Shown here: piece by piece, positions 35,616 to 44,406 of the stretch
How positions within the stretch are numbered: position 1 is the first letter of the stretch
How the letters are laid out: every line of letters begins with the position of its first letter
From: Legionella quinlivanii
GTDB lineage: Bacteria > Pseudomonadota > Gammaproteobacteria > Legionellales > Legionellaceae
Length of the DNA stretch: 64,000 nucleotides
Assembly (NCBI RefSeq): GCF_900461555.1
Contig: NZ_UGOX01000001.1
Span: forward strand, 881,501 to 945,500
Reading direction: 5' to 3'
Made by a program: the position numbers and the translations under genes
Notes under the pieces: generated by a model
The model's database searches: none
Told to the model about the DNA's origin: nothing
The model's input: the letters and a program-made list of their open reading frames with translations, nothing else

Positions 35616-36377
35616 ATGAATCAATCCAAATTTCCAAAAGACCGTTTTTTTAAAGCTTCCGAAAGGCAAGTATTGAAATTAAAACAACTGGATGCATGCA
35701 TTGCAAAACTAATCCAGAGTAATTCTGTCGAAGGGTTTCCTCCAGGTATTTTCATTAATGAACATCATGATCATATTTTCCCTAAAGAATTCCTTATAGC
35801 TAACTTCCAATATTTTAGAAAAATAGGTATAAAGACATTTTTCTTTGAATTTGCTGACGATGAGGATCAACACCTGTTTGATAGCGCCCTGAATAGTGAA
35901 GGAGTCGCCGCTTTAGACGCAGTGGTAATTCGTGGGAATGATCATACTAAAGCTGTAGCTATAGCAGCAATTCAGGCGGGAATCAGAGTAGTTGTACTGG
36001 ACTGTAAAAAGGCCAGAGAGGGAAGCCCTGAGTATTTTCGGCATCCTACCAAAGAAGACTGGGATGCGTATTACAAAAAAAGGGATTGTATTTTTGACGA
36101 AAACGCCCGCAGGATATTTAATAAGGAACATCAATCCAAGCCATATCTCTTTTATTCAGGACTTGCTCATGGTAATAACAATCATGGGTTCCCAAGCTTC
36201 TTTCCCGGGCCTAAAATTAGTTTATTACTATCAGATGATGATTTTAATTTTCATGTAAACGGTATAAAAGAGCATTTACATGTTGATGAAATTCTATTCA
36301 GCCGGGATCTTGGTAGAAATTATTGTCTTGATTCAACAGAAGAGAGAGCCTTGGCCGAGGCTCTCTTTCCAGTCTAA
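35616..36377 (+). CDS. Protein resembling the ChaN/EreA/TIKI superfamily fold
   Basis: 253-aa soluble protein. Its layout resembles the TIKI/ChaN/erythromycin-esterase superfamily: a strand plus H motif (GIFINEHHDHIF), helix, then strand with acidic end (GIKTFFFEFADDEDQH), later VVIRGNDHTKAVAIAAI (family: R-N-x-x-M/H) and strand VVVLDC, ending with LFYSGLAHGNN. These enzymes or haem-binding proteins use the conserved His and Glu residues in a central cleft. There is no signal peptide. The 3' codons form a perfect hairpin. Assignment is inference from pattern; an effector or host-directed hydrolase is possible. Confidence 0.6.
   Translation: MNQSKFPKDRFFKASERQVLKLKQLDACIAKLIQSNSVEGFPPGIFINEHHDHIFPKEFLIANFQYFRKIGIKTFFFEFADDEDQHLFDSALNSEGVAALDAVVIRGNDHTKAVAIAAIQAGIRVVVLDCKKAREGSPEYFRHPTKEDWDAYYKKRDCIFDENARRIFNKEHQSKPYLFYSGLAHGNNNHGFPSFFPGPKISLLLSDDDFNFHVNGIKEHLHVDEILFSRDLGRNYCLDSTEERALAEALFPV
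36342..36369 (+). terminator. Hairpin formed by the last codons of the 35616 gene
   Basis: Perfect 9-base stem AGAGAGCCT / AGGCTCTCT (36343-36366) with a six-base loop, followed by a short T-run. It lies inside the coding end, ten bases before the stop, and faces the convergent cysZ gene. Confidence 0.45.
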
Positions 36378-36393
36378 GGCTGAAACTAACAAG

Positions 36394-37152
36394 TTAGAGC
36401 GGATCTATGAGTAAGTTTTTGTTAGATTTAATGACTAACTGCTGATGACGCTCGCAGAAAAGCATCACACCGCCAATCACTGCGGCGGGCATGGAAAAAA
36501 GATTGAGAAGGGGAATAAAACTGGCCAGGTTGATTGAAAAGCCAAAACCCAAGCTTTGTAAGCGGGTTTCTCTCATTTTCTGCCGCATTGCCCTGAAATC
36601 AATCAGATTATTGTCCATAGCAAAATCCTGATATTGAACGCTCAGCATCCAGGCGTTAAACCAAAACCAGAGAAAGGGATACACCGGATGGATTACCGGA
36701 ACAAAAAACAACAGACACATTCCCAGGAATCGCGGTAAGAAATAGGCCAGAAATTGCACTTGCCGTTTGATAGTACGAAATACAATGTCTTTAAAGGACA
36801 GGCCTGGAATAGTACTTCCATATAACAACAGTTGAGCCTTTTCCGCGAGCAAGCCGTTAAAAGGTGCCGCAATGATGTTAAAAAATACTGTAAACATGGA
36901 GAGAAAAAGCAAAAAGAAGCTAATGCAAAAGATAATTAAAAACAGCATATTTAAAAAATGAAGCCAGTCAGGCAATTGATTCAGGTAATAATAGGCATAA
37001 GGGAAAAGATAGTGATAAAGAAGGAAGAAAATTCCCGCGAAAAGCAGAAAATTAAATAATACTGGTAATATAACAAAACGCTTCAACCCTTTTGTCAAAA
37101 GGCCGCGAAAACCCATAGGCAGGTACATCATTCCCAAGAAAAAATCGTTCAT
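36394..37152 (-). CDS. cysZ: CysZ/EI24-family sulfate transporter
   Basis: 252-aa inner-membrane protein of the CysZ (EI24 domain) family, which imports sulfate for cysteine synthesis. Four to six hydrophobic helices are visible (about residues 24-48, 66-95, 135-165, 205-230), together with conserved pieces such as NIIAAPFNGLLAEK and the aromatic/Asp-rich YQDFAMDNN region. Length equals the family norm. It stands alone, convergent with the 35616 gene, so regulation cannot be read. Start ATG chosen from length; the ribosome-binding site is weak. Confidence 0.85.
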   Translation of the reverse strand: MNDFFLGMMYLPMGFRGLLTKGLKRFVILPVLFNFLLFAGIFFLLYHYLFPYAYYYLNQLPDWLHFLNMLFLIIFCISFFLLFLSMFTVFFNIIAAPFNGLLAEKAQLLLYGSTIPGLSFKDIVFRTIKRQVQFLAYFLPRFLGMCLLFFVPVIHPVYPFLWFWFNAWMLSVQYQDFAMDNNLIDFRAMRQKMRETRLQSLGFGFSINLASFIPLLNLFSMPAAVIGGVMLFCERHQQLVIKSNKNLLIDPL

Positions 37153-37283
37153 TGTCTTCCCTGATAATTATTTTCTTTAATGGATAGTTAAACATGAATA
37201 AGCGATTAACTTTCTCTGTTGTGTCTTATTATAGGCCAAGTATCACCAGCTTTGTTCAGTAGTGATACTTGAGTGCGCGGGGA

Positions 37284-40200
37284 TTAGAAAGAAGCGCCTG
37301 GTTGCAGAGTCGAAGGCCCTTCGGCTTCCTCCGTTGCAGGTTTACCCCAGAATATTGAGGACCAGGAGTTTTCGGGTTTGGAATAGATGTTAGGAACCTG
37401 AGATACTTTTCTGTTCACATAGTCCTTAACAAATTGTGCAATTTCGTCAATCTGTTTTTCCCGCATCTCGACTTCCTGCTGTAGCTCAATAAAGCTGAAT
37501 ACCTGATAATGCGCTTTGATTTTCTGGACTTCTGCAGGAAATTCCTGTTCAAAGAAATTCTCTTTGTCAGCGCTCTGGCGATAAGCTTCCAGCAACTGAT
37601 CGAGGCAATATTCTGTCATGGTGGAAGTGTTAAAGGTTAATGCTTTACGGGTAAAGCAAACAGCCCCTTTGCGCCCATTTCCATCGCTCCTGATCTGACT
37701 GTTCTCAGGAAGCTGTCCCCAGGGAGTTAATGAGGAGTAAATATTTTTAAATTGCTGCTCTCTGAGATCTTCAGCAGGTGCTTCTGGTTCAAAACGGGGC
37801 TTCTTCACGGCCAGAGCTAATCCCTTCAATGCGGCAACCAGAGGAGCGCAAACGAAACCAAACACCAGTGCTATGATCACTGGCACCACTTTTCTGAAAA
37901 ATAAAATCGTGGCGGCAACAGGCAGGGCCGCGGTCAATGCGAGCGCATAGCCGAAGATTCCCACTGTTTTGGACAGGTTATCACGCTTATCGCCTGCTAA
38001 TCCGGAGAAAACAGGTAATTCAAGTGAGCCATTGAGGATTGAGCCGGAAAGGCTTAGAAAACTTCGCGCATTATGATAGACGAGTTTGGCGCTGGCAATT
38101 GTTAACAGGGTTAAAGCTCCCAGAATCGAACCGATAACAATTCCCGGTAAGCCCAGAAGACTTTTACTGAGCAGAGAACGCTTGGCTTCTTCTTGCCGGT
38201 CGGGATAATCGAATTCATTTTCTTTACTCAACCCCAGATTGGCAACGACAATATAAGTCCATTTGCCGCTTTGAATGCTATTGGCGACTATTTGCGCCAT
38301 AATGGAAATTGTTACAAAAAAGGCGCCGGGGATTCCCCCAAGCAAGAGGCCTGGAGCACCGAATAGAAAGCGATTGGCAAAAGAGCGCGGAATAGCTGGC
38401 GGAGGAATTTCTTCCTCTGGAGAAACGGTGGAGTTCTGCAGGTAAATAAAGCTTTCAACAGCGGTGTGCCCGCTTTCCACAATGATTCGTTGAGTAACTG
38501 CAGCCAGGATAGCAAATCCTGCGCTGATACTTCCGATGAGTAAACCCGGAAAGCCCAGGATGAATTTTCTAAAAACAGAGCGGGAGTCATCATCAAGACC
38601 TGCTTTATTTCCGTTAGCAGGGGTTATCAGATAATAGGCTGAAAGGCTTAAACTGACTGCGGTCGTATACGAATTGCTTATTACCCGGCCCATACCGACT
38701 GCTAAAAATGACAATCCGCCGGCGAGCCCGCCAAGAACCACTCCAGATAACCCCAAACCATAAGTATGAAATAATGGACGAGGATCTTTTTTCAATCCAT
38801 ATTCGGTATTCTCGTCTTCTGGATCAAGTGCCAGATTAGTCGTGGAAATCAGGACACGAACGAAGCTTTCCGCGCTATTGGTTAGTATGCGTCTGGCTCC
38901 AACCAGACAGAAACCTAGTGCACCAATTGCGAGACCCGCAAGGATGCCTGGCAGTCCTAAAACCTGATTGACTAAGGATCTTTCTCTTTTCACGTCCTCT
39001 TTTGTTCTTACCGAACGTGCTTCATTCACCACGGCTTCGTATACCACACTTCCGGTAATCGCGCTTTCAATTACAATGCGCCGGGTAATTGTGAAGAGTA
39101 TGGCAATAGACGCAGAGATGCTTCCTAAAATTAAACCGGGAAATCCAAAGCCAAACTTGCGGGCCCCACTGCGAGGGTCATGCTGCAAATCACCAGTGAT
39201 GATCTCCTGATCATAATTCACGGTATTGATAGCGCTAATTGTCATGCGAAAAGCGGTTTCCAGTGAATTACTGATAACACGAATTGCTCCAATTGCAAGA
39301 AATCCCATGCCTCCGATGATTGAACCGGCAATAAAACCCGCTGCGCCAAAAAGATAGATATCATAGAACAGGCGTTGCTGAACTGATTTTTTATTCTTTA
39401 AGTTTTCGGGAAGCGCCTTATCGACAATGAGTTCGGCAACGTCTTTACCAGTCTTCGCCGTTTCAATAATTACTCGTCTTAAACCCGCGATTAGAAAACT
39501 GATTGCCGCAGGGATAATACCGATGATTAAGCCCGGAAGACCGAGTACATAAGTGCGGAAGGGAGTGCGGGTTTCATGTTGCAGACCGGCTTTAATTTCT
39601 TTATGCACTACGAGATTAATTGCTGAAACGCTAAGACTAAATGCCGTTTGGAATGAGTTGCTGATGATTCGCCCCAAAGCGACATCAATAAAGCCCACCA
39701 TACCGGCAATTCCACCCAGAATAATACCCGGAAGTCCCAGACCATATGCGATATGAGGAGGGCGTTTGTCCTGGTTTAAACCAAAAGTTTTAATGCGGTC
39801 GTCTTTATGCAGTGCCAGATTAGTTACTGATGCAAAGCTATGTGCGGCACTTTCTGCGGAGTTGACGATAATACGGGCCACTCCAATGGCCAAAAAGCCT
39901 GCAAAACCAAGTATAGCGCCGGCGGCCAAACCTAAACTTCCAAAGATAAAACGATCGAGTGGATGTCGTTTGTTATCTTCAAGCTCAATAGCCTCTGGTA
40001 AGGCCTGATTCACCACGACGGTAAACGCTTCCTGCAGGGAGACAATGCTTTCGATTATAACCCGCTGGATCCAGCCGATAGTAAAGGCTAGGGTACCTGT
40101 GAATAAACCCAGGATTAAGCCGGGGAAACCCAGAATATATTTATGAAAACCGGGTCTGTCATCGTCTTTTATCGCATTGTTCTGTTGATTCAGGGCCAGT

Positions 40201-41732
40201 TTATAAGCAGAAGTGCTAACAGTCATTGCTGTCTGAATTGAATTATGGATGATTCTGGCCAAAAGGACTGTCGTAAAACCAAGTGTTCCAGCTGCCGCCC
40301 CTAAAATCAGACCAAAGCCCCCTAGAATATATCGATTGCTAAAGCTTCGTTTATCATTAGCGAGTTTACCCTCATCCAATTCGTCTTCTTCATCCAGTGC
40401 GAGATTGGTCACTGCCGCGAATCCCAGTATTGCGCTTTCTGCTGAGTTTTTGATTATTCGGGCCGCAATAATCACCAGAAAAGACAAGCTTCCGGCGATA
40501 GTACCAAGCACTAGTCCTGGAGCGCCAAACAGAAAACGATCAACAAAGCGCCGCTCGGGCCGAAGATCAGGAAGAAGAGAAAGGTTCTCTGTTTCTTCTT
40601 CCAATGCGAACCGGCTTATTTCAATAAACACAGTTGCTGTTGTTTTGGCACTTTCAATAATTATTCGCCTGATGCTGCTGACACCCATAGCCAATAAGGC
40701 TGCAAAGGCTCCAATGATTAGTCCGGGAAGGCCCAGCACATAGCGATGCAGAATACTTCGGCGATCATCTGATAATCCGCCCGGCAATTGTTCATTTGGA
40801 TGTCTTGGCAGATTGGCGCCAGAAATTGCAAGACGTTTTGTTGTCTGCCATGAGTTGCTGAGAATGCGAGAAAAGCCAATGGTGATAAAGCCCAAAGTGC
40901 CTAAAAAAACTCCAACCGGAATCCCCATTGCCCCTAATAAGTATTTTTGTGCCCAGGAACGCTGATCTTTTGCCTCAATCTCAGAATCCAGAACCAGATT
41001 GATTTCAGAAATGAAAATAGTTCGCGTGGTTTTAAAGGAGTTGCTTATCACTCGTCCAATACCGACAATTCCAAATCCAATTGCTCCTGCCATTCCCCCA
41101 AGCAAAAGGCCAAAAGCCCCCATGATGTACTTTTGAACAAAAGGGCGTTTGTCCCGGTTTAATCCCCATTTCTCAAATTCATCGTCTTCGTCAAGGGCCA
41201 GATTAACCACGGAAGCAAAGCTGTGCGGAATCGTTTTAAAACTATTAGTGATGCTGCGAACAAAGCCGATAATCCCGGCTGATACAAGGCCTATTGCTGT
41301 GCCGAATACCAATCCTGGCAGGCCGTAAATCACCCGATACCAGGGCATGCTGCCTTCGGGGGAAGGCAATTTTTTCTCTGGTATATCCAGAAGAGCCAAA
41401 TTGCTTGCCCGGATGAAAAAACTGATTAAGAGCAGGCTTGAATTATAAAGGAGCGGCGCTATGGTTAATGCCAATACCCAGCTCAGAACTGTTACCGGAA
41501 TAATGGTTAAGGCCAGTTGGCCTAAAATATTTAAATCAGACGGTTTGGGAGGCGTTTTCTTGAGAATTTCCTGCTCGAATGGTGCGGTCTTTTGAGCAAT
41601 CAGGTTGAAGTGTGCTCTAAATGTATCGCGGGTAAAATAGAAACAAATTTCTCCAATTCGTTTCAATCCACTCAATACAACAAACAGAAAGTGACCCAGC
41701 GCGTGTGCGGCTTCAATCAGTAATTCAATCAT
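37284..41732 (-). CDS. Giant hydrophobic tandem-repeat protein (about 17 units), unknown function, putative effector
   Basis: About 1482-aa protein, start taken at ATG 41732 because the TTG at 41792 has no ribosome-binding site. After ~130 residues comes an array of about seventeen ~66-aa units: a tyrosine/phenylalanine-led YxLGxPGLIxG hydrophobic stretch of ~30 residues, an R-[VI]-I-x-[NE]-S motif, a helix (for example AESA or FQTA), then a charged linker rich in DDxRP. Each hydrophobic half is long enough to be a transmembrane or re-entrant hairpin. Units alternate in an A-B-C order (NSAES..TNLALD; NSxQT..S; IESAKT), giving a ~200-aa super-repeat. A final hydrophobic unit and a ~130-residue soluble tail ending ATEEAEGPSTLQPGASF follow. 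No known family recognised. Confidence 0.85.
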   Translation of the reverse strand: MIELLIEAAHALGHFLFVVLSGLKRIGEICFYFTRDTFRAHFNLIAQKTAPFEQEILKKTPPKPSDLNILGQLALTIIPVTVLSWVLALTIAPLLYNSSLLLISFFIRASNLALLDIPEKKLPSPEGSMPWYRVIYGLPGLVFGTAIGLVSAGIIGFVRSITNSFKTIPHSFASVVNLALDEDDEFEKWGLNRDKRPFVQKYIMGAFGLLLGGMAGAIGFGIVGIGRVISNSFKTTRTIFISEINLVLDSEIEAKDQRSWAQKYLLGAMGIPVGVFLGTLGFITIGFSRILSNSWQTTKRLAISGANLPRHPNEQLPGGLSDDRRSILHRYVLGLPGLIIGAFAALLAMGVSSIRRIIIESAKTTATVFIEISRFALEEETENLSLLPDLRPERRFVDRFLFGAPGLVLGTIAGSLSFLVIIAARIIKNSAESAILGFAAVTNLALDEEDELDEGKLANDKRSFSNRYILGGFGLILGAAAGTLGFTTVLLARIIHNSIQTAMTVSTSAYKLALNQQNNAIKDDDRPGFHKYILGFPGLILGLFTGTLAFTIGWIQRVIIESIVSLQEAFTVVVNQALPEAIELEDNKRHPLDRFIFGSLGLAAGAILGFAGFLAIGVARIIVNSAESAAHSFASVTNLALHKDDRIKTFGLNQDKRPPHIAYGLGLPGIILGGIAGMVGFIDVALGRIISNSFQTAFSLSVSAINLVVHKEIKAGLQHETRTPFRTYVLGLPGLIIGIIPAAISFLIAGLRRVIIETAKTGKDVAELIVDKALPENLKNKKSVQQRLFYDIYLFGAAGFIAGSIIGGMGFLAIGAIRVISNSLETAFRMTISAINTVNYDQEIITGDLQHDPRSGARKFGFGFPGLILGSISASIAILFTITRRIVIESAITGSVVYEAVVNEARSVRTKEDVKRERSLVNQVLGLPGILAGLAIGALGFCLVGARRILTNSAESFVRVLISTTNLALDPEDENTEYGLKKDPRPLFHTYGLGLSGVVLGGLAGGLSFLAVGMGRVISNSYTTAVSLSLSAYYLITPANGNKAGLDDDSRSVFRKFILGFPGLLIGSISAGFAILAAVTQRIIVESGHTAVESFIYLQNSTVSPEEEIPPPAIPRSFANRFLFGAPGLLLGGIPGAFFVTISIMAQIVANSIQSGKWTYIVVANLGLSKENEFDYPDRQEEAKRSLLSKSLLGLPGIVIGSILGALTLLTIASAKLVYHNARSFLSLSGSILNGSLELPVFSGLAGDKRDNLSKTVGIFGYALALTAALPVAATILFFRKVVPVIIALVFGFVCAPLVAALKGLALAVKKPRFEPEAPAEDLREQQFKNIYSSLTPWGQLPENSQIRSDGNGRKGAVCFTRKALTFNTSTMTEYCLDQLLEAYRQSADKENFFEQEFPAEVQKIKAHYQVFSFIELQQEVEMREKQIDEIAQFVKDYVNRKVSQVPNIYSKPENSWSSIFWGKPATEEAEGPSTLQPGASF

Positions 41733-41949
41733 CTTGGCAGTCTGGTTAGTCGGGCGCAGCCGTATTGTATTTATTTTATAATTCTTAGTCAAATGATGTG
41801 CAAGTTTGATATAAAATTTAACAATTAACTGACACTATTGAGGGGCTGGTGCTGATTTGAATAAGACTATCCGAATTCTCTTAATTCAGTTCAAATCTGA
41901 AGAGTTTCCTATAATTAAAAAATAGACATGAAAATCAGGAGAAAAAACC

Positions 41950-42777
41950 ATGCGAGCGATCTGGAAAGGGGATATCTCTTTTGGTCTGGTTTCTATTCCT
42001 GTTGGAATTGTATCGGTTGAGGAACGAAAAAGTTTAAGTTTTCATTTAATTGACGCCAAAGATCATGCGCGCATCCGCTATCAGCGCGTTAATAGTAACA
42101 CGGGTGAAGTGGTCGACTGGAATAATGTAGTCAAGGGGTATGAATATGAAAAAGATCATTATGTTGTGGTTGATGAACAGGCTTTTGAAAAAGCAGGGCC
42201 TGACGTTTTTAAATCCATTGATATTGATGAATTTATTGACGCTAAGGAAATCGATCCTCTTTATTTTGACAAAGCCTATTATATCGTTCCTGAAAGCAAA
42301 AATAAAAAGGCCTACGTCTTACTCCGGGAAGCCTTAAAAAAAACCAAAAAAGCAGGGGTCGCACGAGTTATTATCCGTACTAAGGAATATTTAAGTTTAA
42401 TACTGCCGCATGATAATGCATTAGTGCTTAATCTGATTCATTTTAAAGACGAAATACGTGACGAAAGCGACCTCGGCTTCCCTTCGGATAGTTTAAAAAA
42501 TTATAAAATAAGCGATCGGGAAATAAAAATGGCCGTTTCATTAATTGAGGACATGAGTAATAAATGGGAGCCTGAAAAATACCATGATGATTATCGGGAA
42601 GCCTTGCAGAAATGGCTTGATTCCAAAACAGAGGAATTAAGTAAAAGCCCCAGAAAAGCGGCTAAAAAACAGCAGAAAGACGATGTGGTTGATTTTATCA
42701 GCCTCTTGAAAAAAAGCATGGGTAAGAAGAGTAAAGAGAACGAGGGTAGTTCCCGTAAAAAGACCTCTGCCAATTGA
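41950..42777 (+). CDS. ku: Ku protein for non-homologous end joining
   Basis: 275-aa bacterial Ku that binds DNA ends as a dimer and recruits LigD. The full family pattern is present: MRAIWKGDISFGLVSIPV start, GEVVDWNNVVKGYEYEKDHYVV, FIDAKEIDPLYFDKAYYIVP, GVARVIIRTKEYLSL and LNLIHFKDEIR. The tail (from about residue 220) is lysine-rich, typical of the DNA-binding C-terminal extension. A good AGGAG ribosome-binding site precedes the ATG. No ligD is beside it in this window. Upstream is divergent to the repeat-protein gene. Confidence 0.96.
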   Translation: MRAIWKGDISFGLVSIPVGIVSVEERKSLSFHLIDAKDHARIRYQRVNSNTGEVVDWNNVVKGYEYEKDHYVVVDEQAFEKAGPDVFKSIDIDEFIDAKEIDPLYFDKAYYIVPESKNKKAYVLLREALKKTKKAGVARVIIRTKEYLSLILPHDNALVLNLIHFKDEIRDESDLGFPSDSLKNYKISDREIKMAVSLIEDMSNKWEPEKYHDDYREALQKWLDSKTEELSKSPRKAAKKQQKDDVVDFISLLKKSMGKKSKENEGSSRKKTSAN

Positions 42778-42917
42778 AAGGGTTTATACGCATACGGATA
42801 AAGCACTATTCAATACAGATTATCAATTAATATAATCGGGAATGGCTGTATTCCATTTATACAATGAATAGCCAATATTACTTGTTTACCATGAAAGTAA
42901 TTTATAGGGATTTAAAT

Positions 42918-44309
42918 ATGTATAAATGGACGTATTGTATAGTGTATTTTTGTATAATTTTCAGTTTCACAGAATACAGTTGGGCCCATAATTTTCAAAC
43001 CGAAGCAAGAAAAAAAGTGACCGTCACATTGTTCCAGTGGCCTTTTGACTCTGTGGCAAAAGAATGTCCAATGCTTGCAAAAACAGGGTATGGCTATGTT
43101 GAAATTTCTCCTGTTCAGGAACATATCCGCGGCCCGCAGTGGTGGACATCTTATCAGCCGGTCAGTTACCAGATAGCCGGACGTCTTGGAGATGAGTCAG
43201 CTCTGAAGAATATGATTGCACAGTGCCACGCCGCAGGGATTAAGGTGATTGCTGATGTAGTGGTAAACCATATGACCAGAGGCTATGGCGTAGGCACTAA
43301 TGGCACGCGTTACAGCAAATATGATTATCCGGGTACCTATCAAATACAGGATTTTCACTGGTGCCGCAGCAATATTGATGATTATTCCAATCGGGATAAC
43401 GTACAAAACTGCGAGCTGGATTCTTTAGCCGATTTGGATACGGGCAGTGATTATGTCCGAGGTACAATTGCATCATTTTTAAATCATTTAATTGATCTGA
43501 ATGTGGATGGATTTCGTGTGGATGCTGCCAAACATATTTCGGCTGATGATCTTGGCGCTATCCGGGCACGGTTGAAGAAAAATAGTTTTTGGGTGCAGGA
43601 AGTTATTTATAGTGAAGGGGAAGCCATTCATCCATTGGAATATCGTCATTTGGGTGACTTGGACGAATTTCGCTATGGGCGTGACCTTAAAAGAATCTTT
43701 GAGCGTGAGAAACTGGCTTATCTGAAATCGTTTGGCGAGTCCTGGGGCTATTTACCGGGTGAGATTGCTCGCAGCTTTATCGATAACTGGGATACGGAGC
43801 GAAACAATTCCACTTTAACCTATAAGGATGGGGAAAATTATCTATTGGCTAATATTTTTATGCTGGCTCATCCCTATGGTTCGCCGAATGTGTATTCGGG
43901 CTATCGTTTTAATCACATCGATGCCGGCCCTCCGCTTACAAAGGTTTGCTCAAAAGATTGGGTTTGTCAGCATCGCTTTCCGGCAATTGCGAATATGGTT
44001 AAATTTTATAATGCAGTTTTTAATACTCCTTTGAATGACTGGTGGACAAATGAAGGCAATGCCATTGCATTTGGCCGTGGCGATAAGGGATTCCTGGTAA
44101 TTAATCACGAAGAATTTGCGATTACTGAAACATTCAAGACGTCTTTGCCTGCTGGGGTTTATTGTGATGTGATTCACGGCAATCTCGATTTGCGTGGGAA
44201 TTGCACAGCCGAGACTTATCAGGTAGATGAAAAGGGGCGATTTACGGCCAGAATAGAGGCTAATGATGCGCTGGCTATTTATGTCGCAGAAATAGCACCA
44301 AGCCACTAA
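42918..44309 (+). CDS. Secreted animal/Streptomyces-type alpha-amylase (GH13)
   Basis: 463-aa extracellular alpha-amylase, cutting alpha-1,4 glucan chains. ATG at 42918 has an AGGGA site and gives a clear signal peptide (first ~23 residues, ending YSWA). GH13 motifs: DVVVNHM (region I), GFRVDAAKH with nucleophile D202, VQEV with acid E228, and FIDNWDTER with D292 where the family has FVDNHD. The preceding His, which stabilises the transition state, is Trp (W291). The rest (TLTYKDGENYLLANIFMLAH) matches the single-domain animal-like amylases. Convergent to the trehalose/glycogen operon with a hairpin between, so it may supply maltodextrins to that system. Activity with the Trp is uncertain. 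Confidence 0.92.
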   Translation: MYKWTYCIVYFCIIFSFTEYSWAHNFQTEARKKVTVTLFQWPFDSVAKECPMLAKTGYGYVEISPVQEHIRGPQWWTSYQPVSYQIAGRLGDESALKNMIAQCHAAGIKVIADVVVNHMTRGYGVGTNGTRYSKYDYPGTYQIQDFHWCRSNIDDYSNRDNVQNCELDSLADLDTGSDYVRGTIASFLNHLIDLNVDGFRVDAAKHISADDLGAIRARLKKNSFWVQEVIYSEGEAIHPLEYRHLGDLDEFRYGRDLKRIFEREKLAYLKSFGESWGYLPGEIARSFIDNWDTERNNSTLTYKDGENYLLANIFMLAHPYGSPNVYSGYRFNHIDAGPPLTKVCSKDWVCQHRFPAIANMVKFYNAVFNTPLNDWWTNEGNAIAFGRGDKGFLVINHEEFAITETFKTSLPAGVYCDVIHGNLDLRGNCTAETYQVDEKGRFTARIEANDALAIYVAEIAPSH

Positions 44310-44399
44310 CTTGTCGTCTTTGCGAACGAAGTGAAGCAATCCAGAGTAAGGAAGTGGATTGCTTCGCTAACGCTCGCAAAGACGGGCCAGTGGCTTGGT
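44297..44399. repeat. REP-like inverted repeat, copy 2, inside a larger hairpin
   Basis: Core 44315-44384 is bounded by CGTCTTTGCGA and TCGCAAAGACG and matches copy 1 at 7632. An outer arm pair ACCAAGCCACT (44297-44307, in the amylase's last codons) and AGTGGCTTGGT (44389-44399) extends the stem. It separates convergent amylase and treY genes and likely terminates both. Confidence 0.85.
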
Positions 44400-44406
44400 G
44401 GTTGAG

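Noticed and set aside
40249-40743. 164-codon plus-strand frame opposite the repeat protein
   Set aside because: It lies wholly antisense to the tandem-repeat gene; its Ser/Lys/Pro-rich repetitive composition mirrors the repeat DNA and it lacks a ribosome-binding site.
37284-41732. Tandem repeats considered as CRISPR or satellite DNA
   Set aside because: Units are ~200 bases, diverged at DNA level but conserved as protein, and stay in one open frame; this is a coding repeat.
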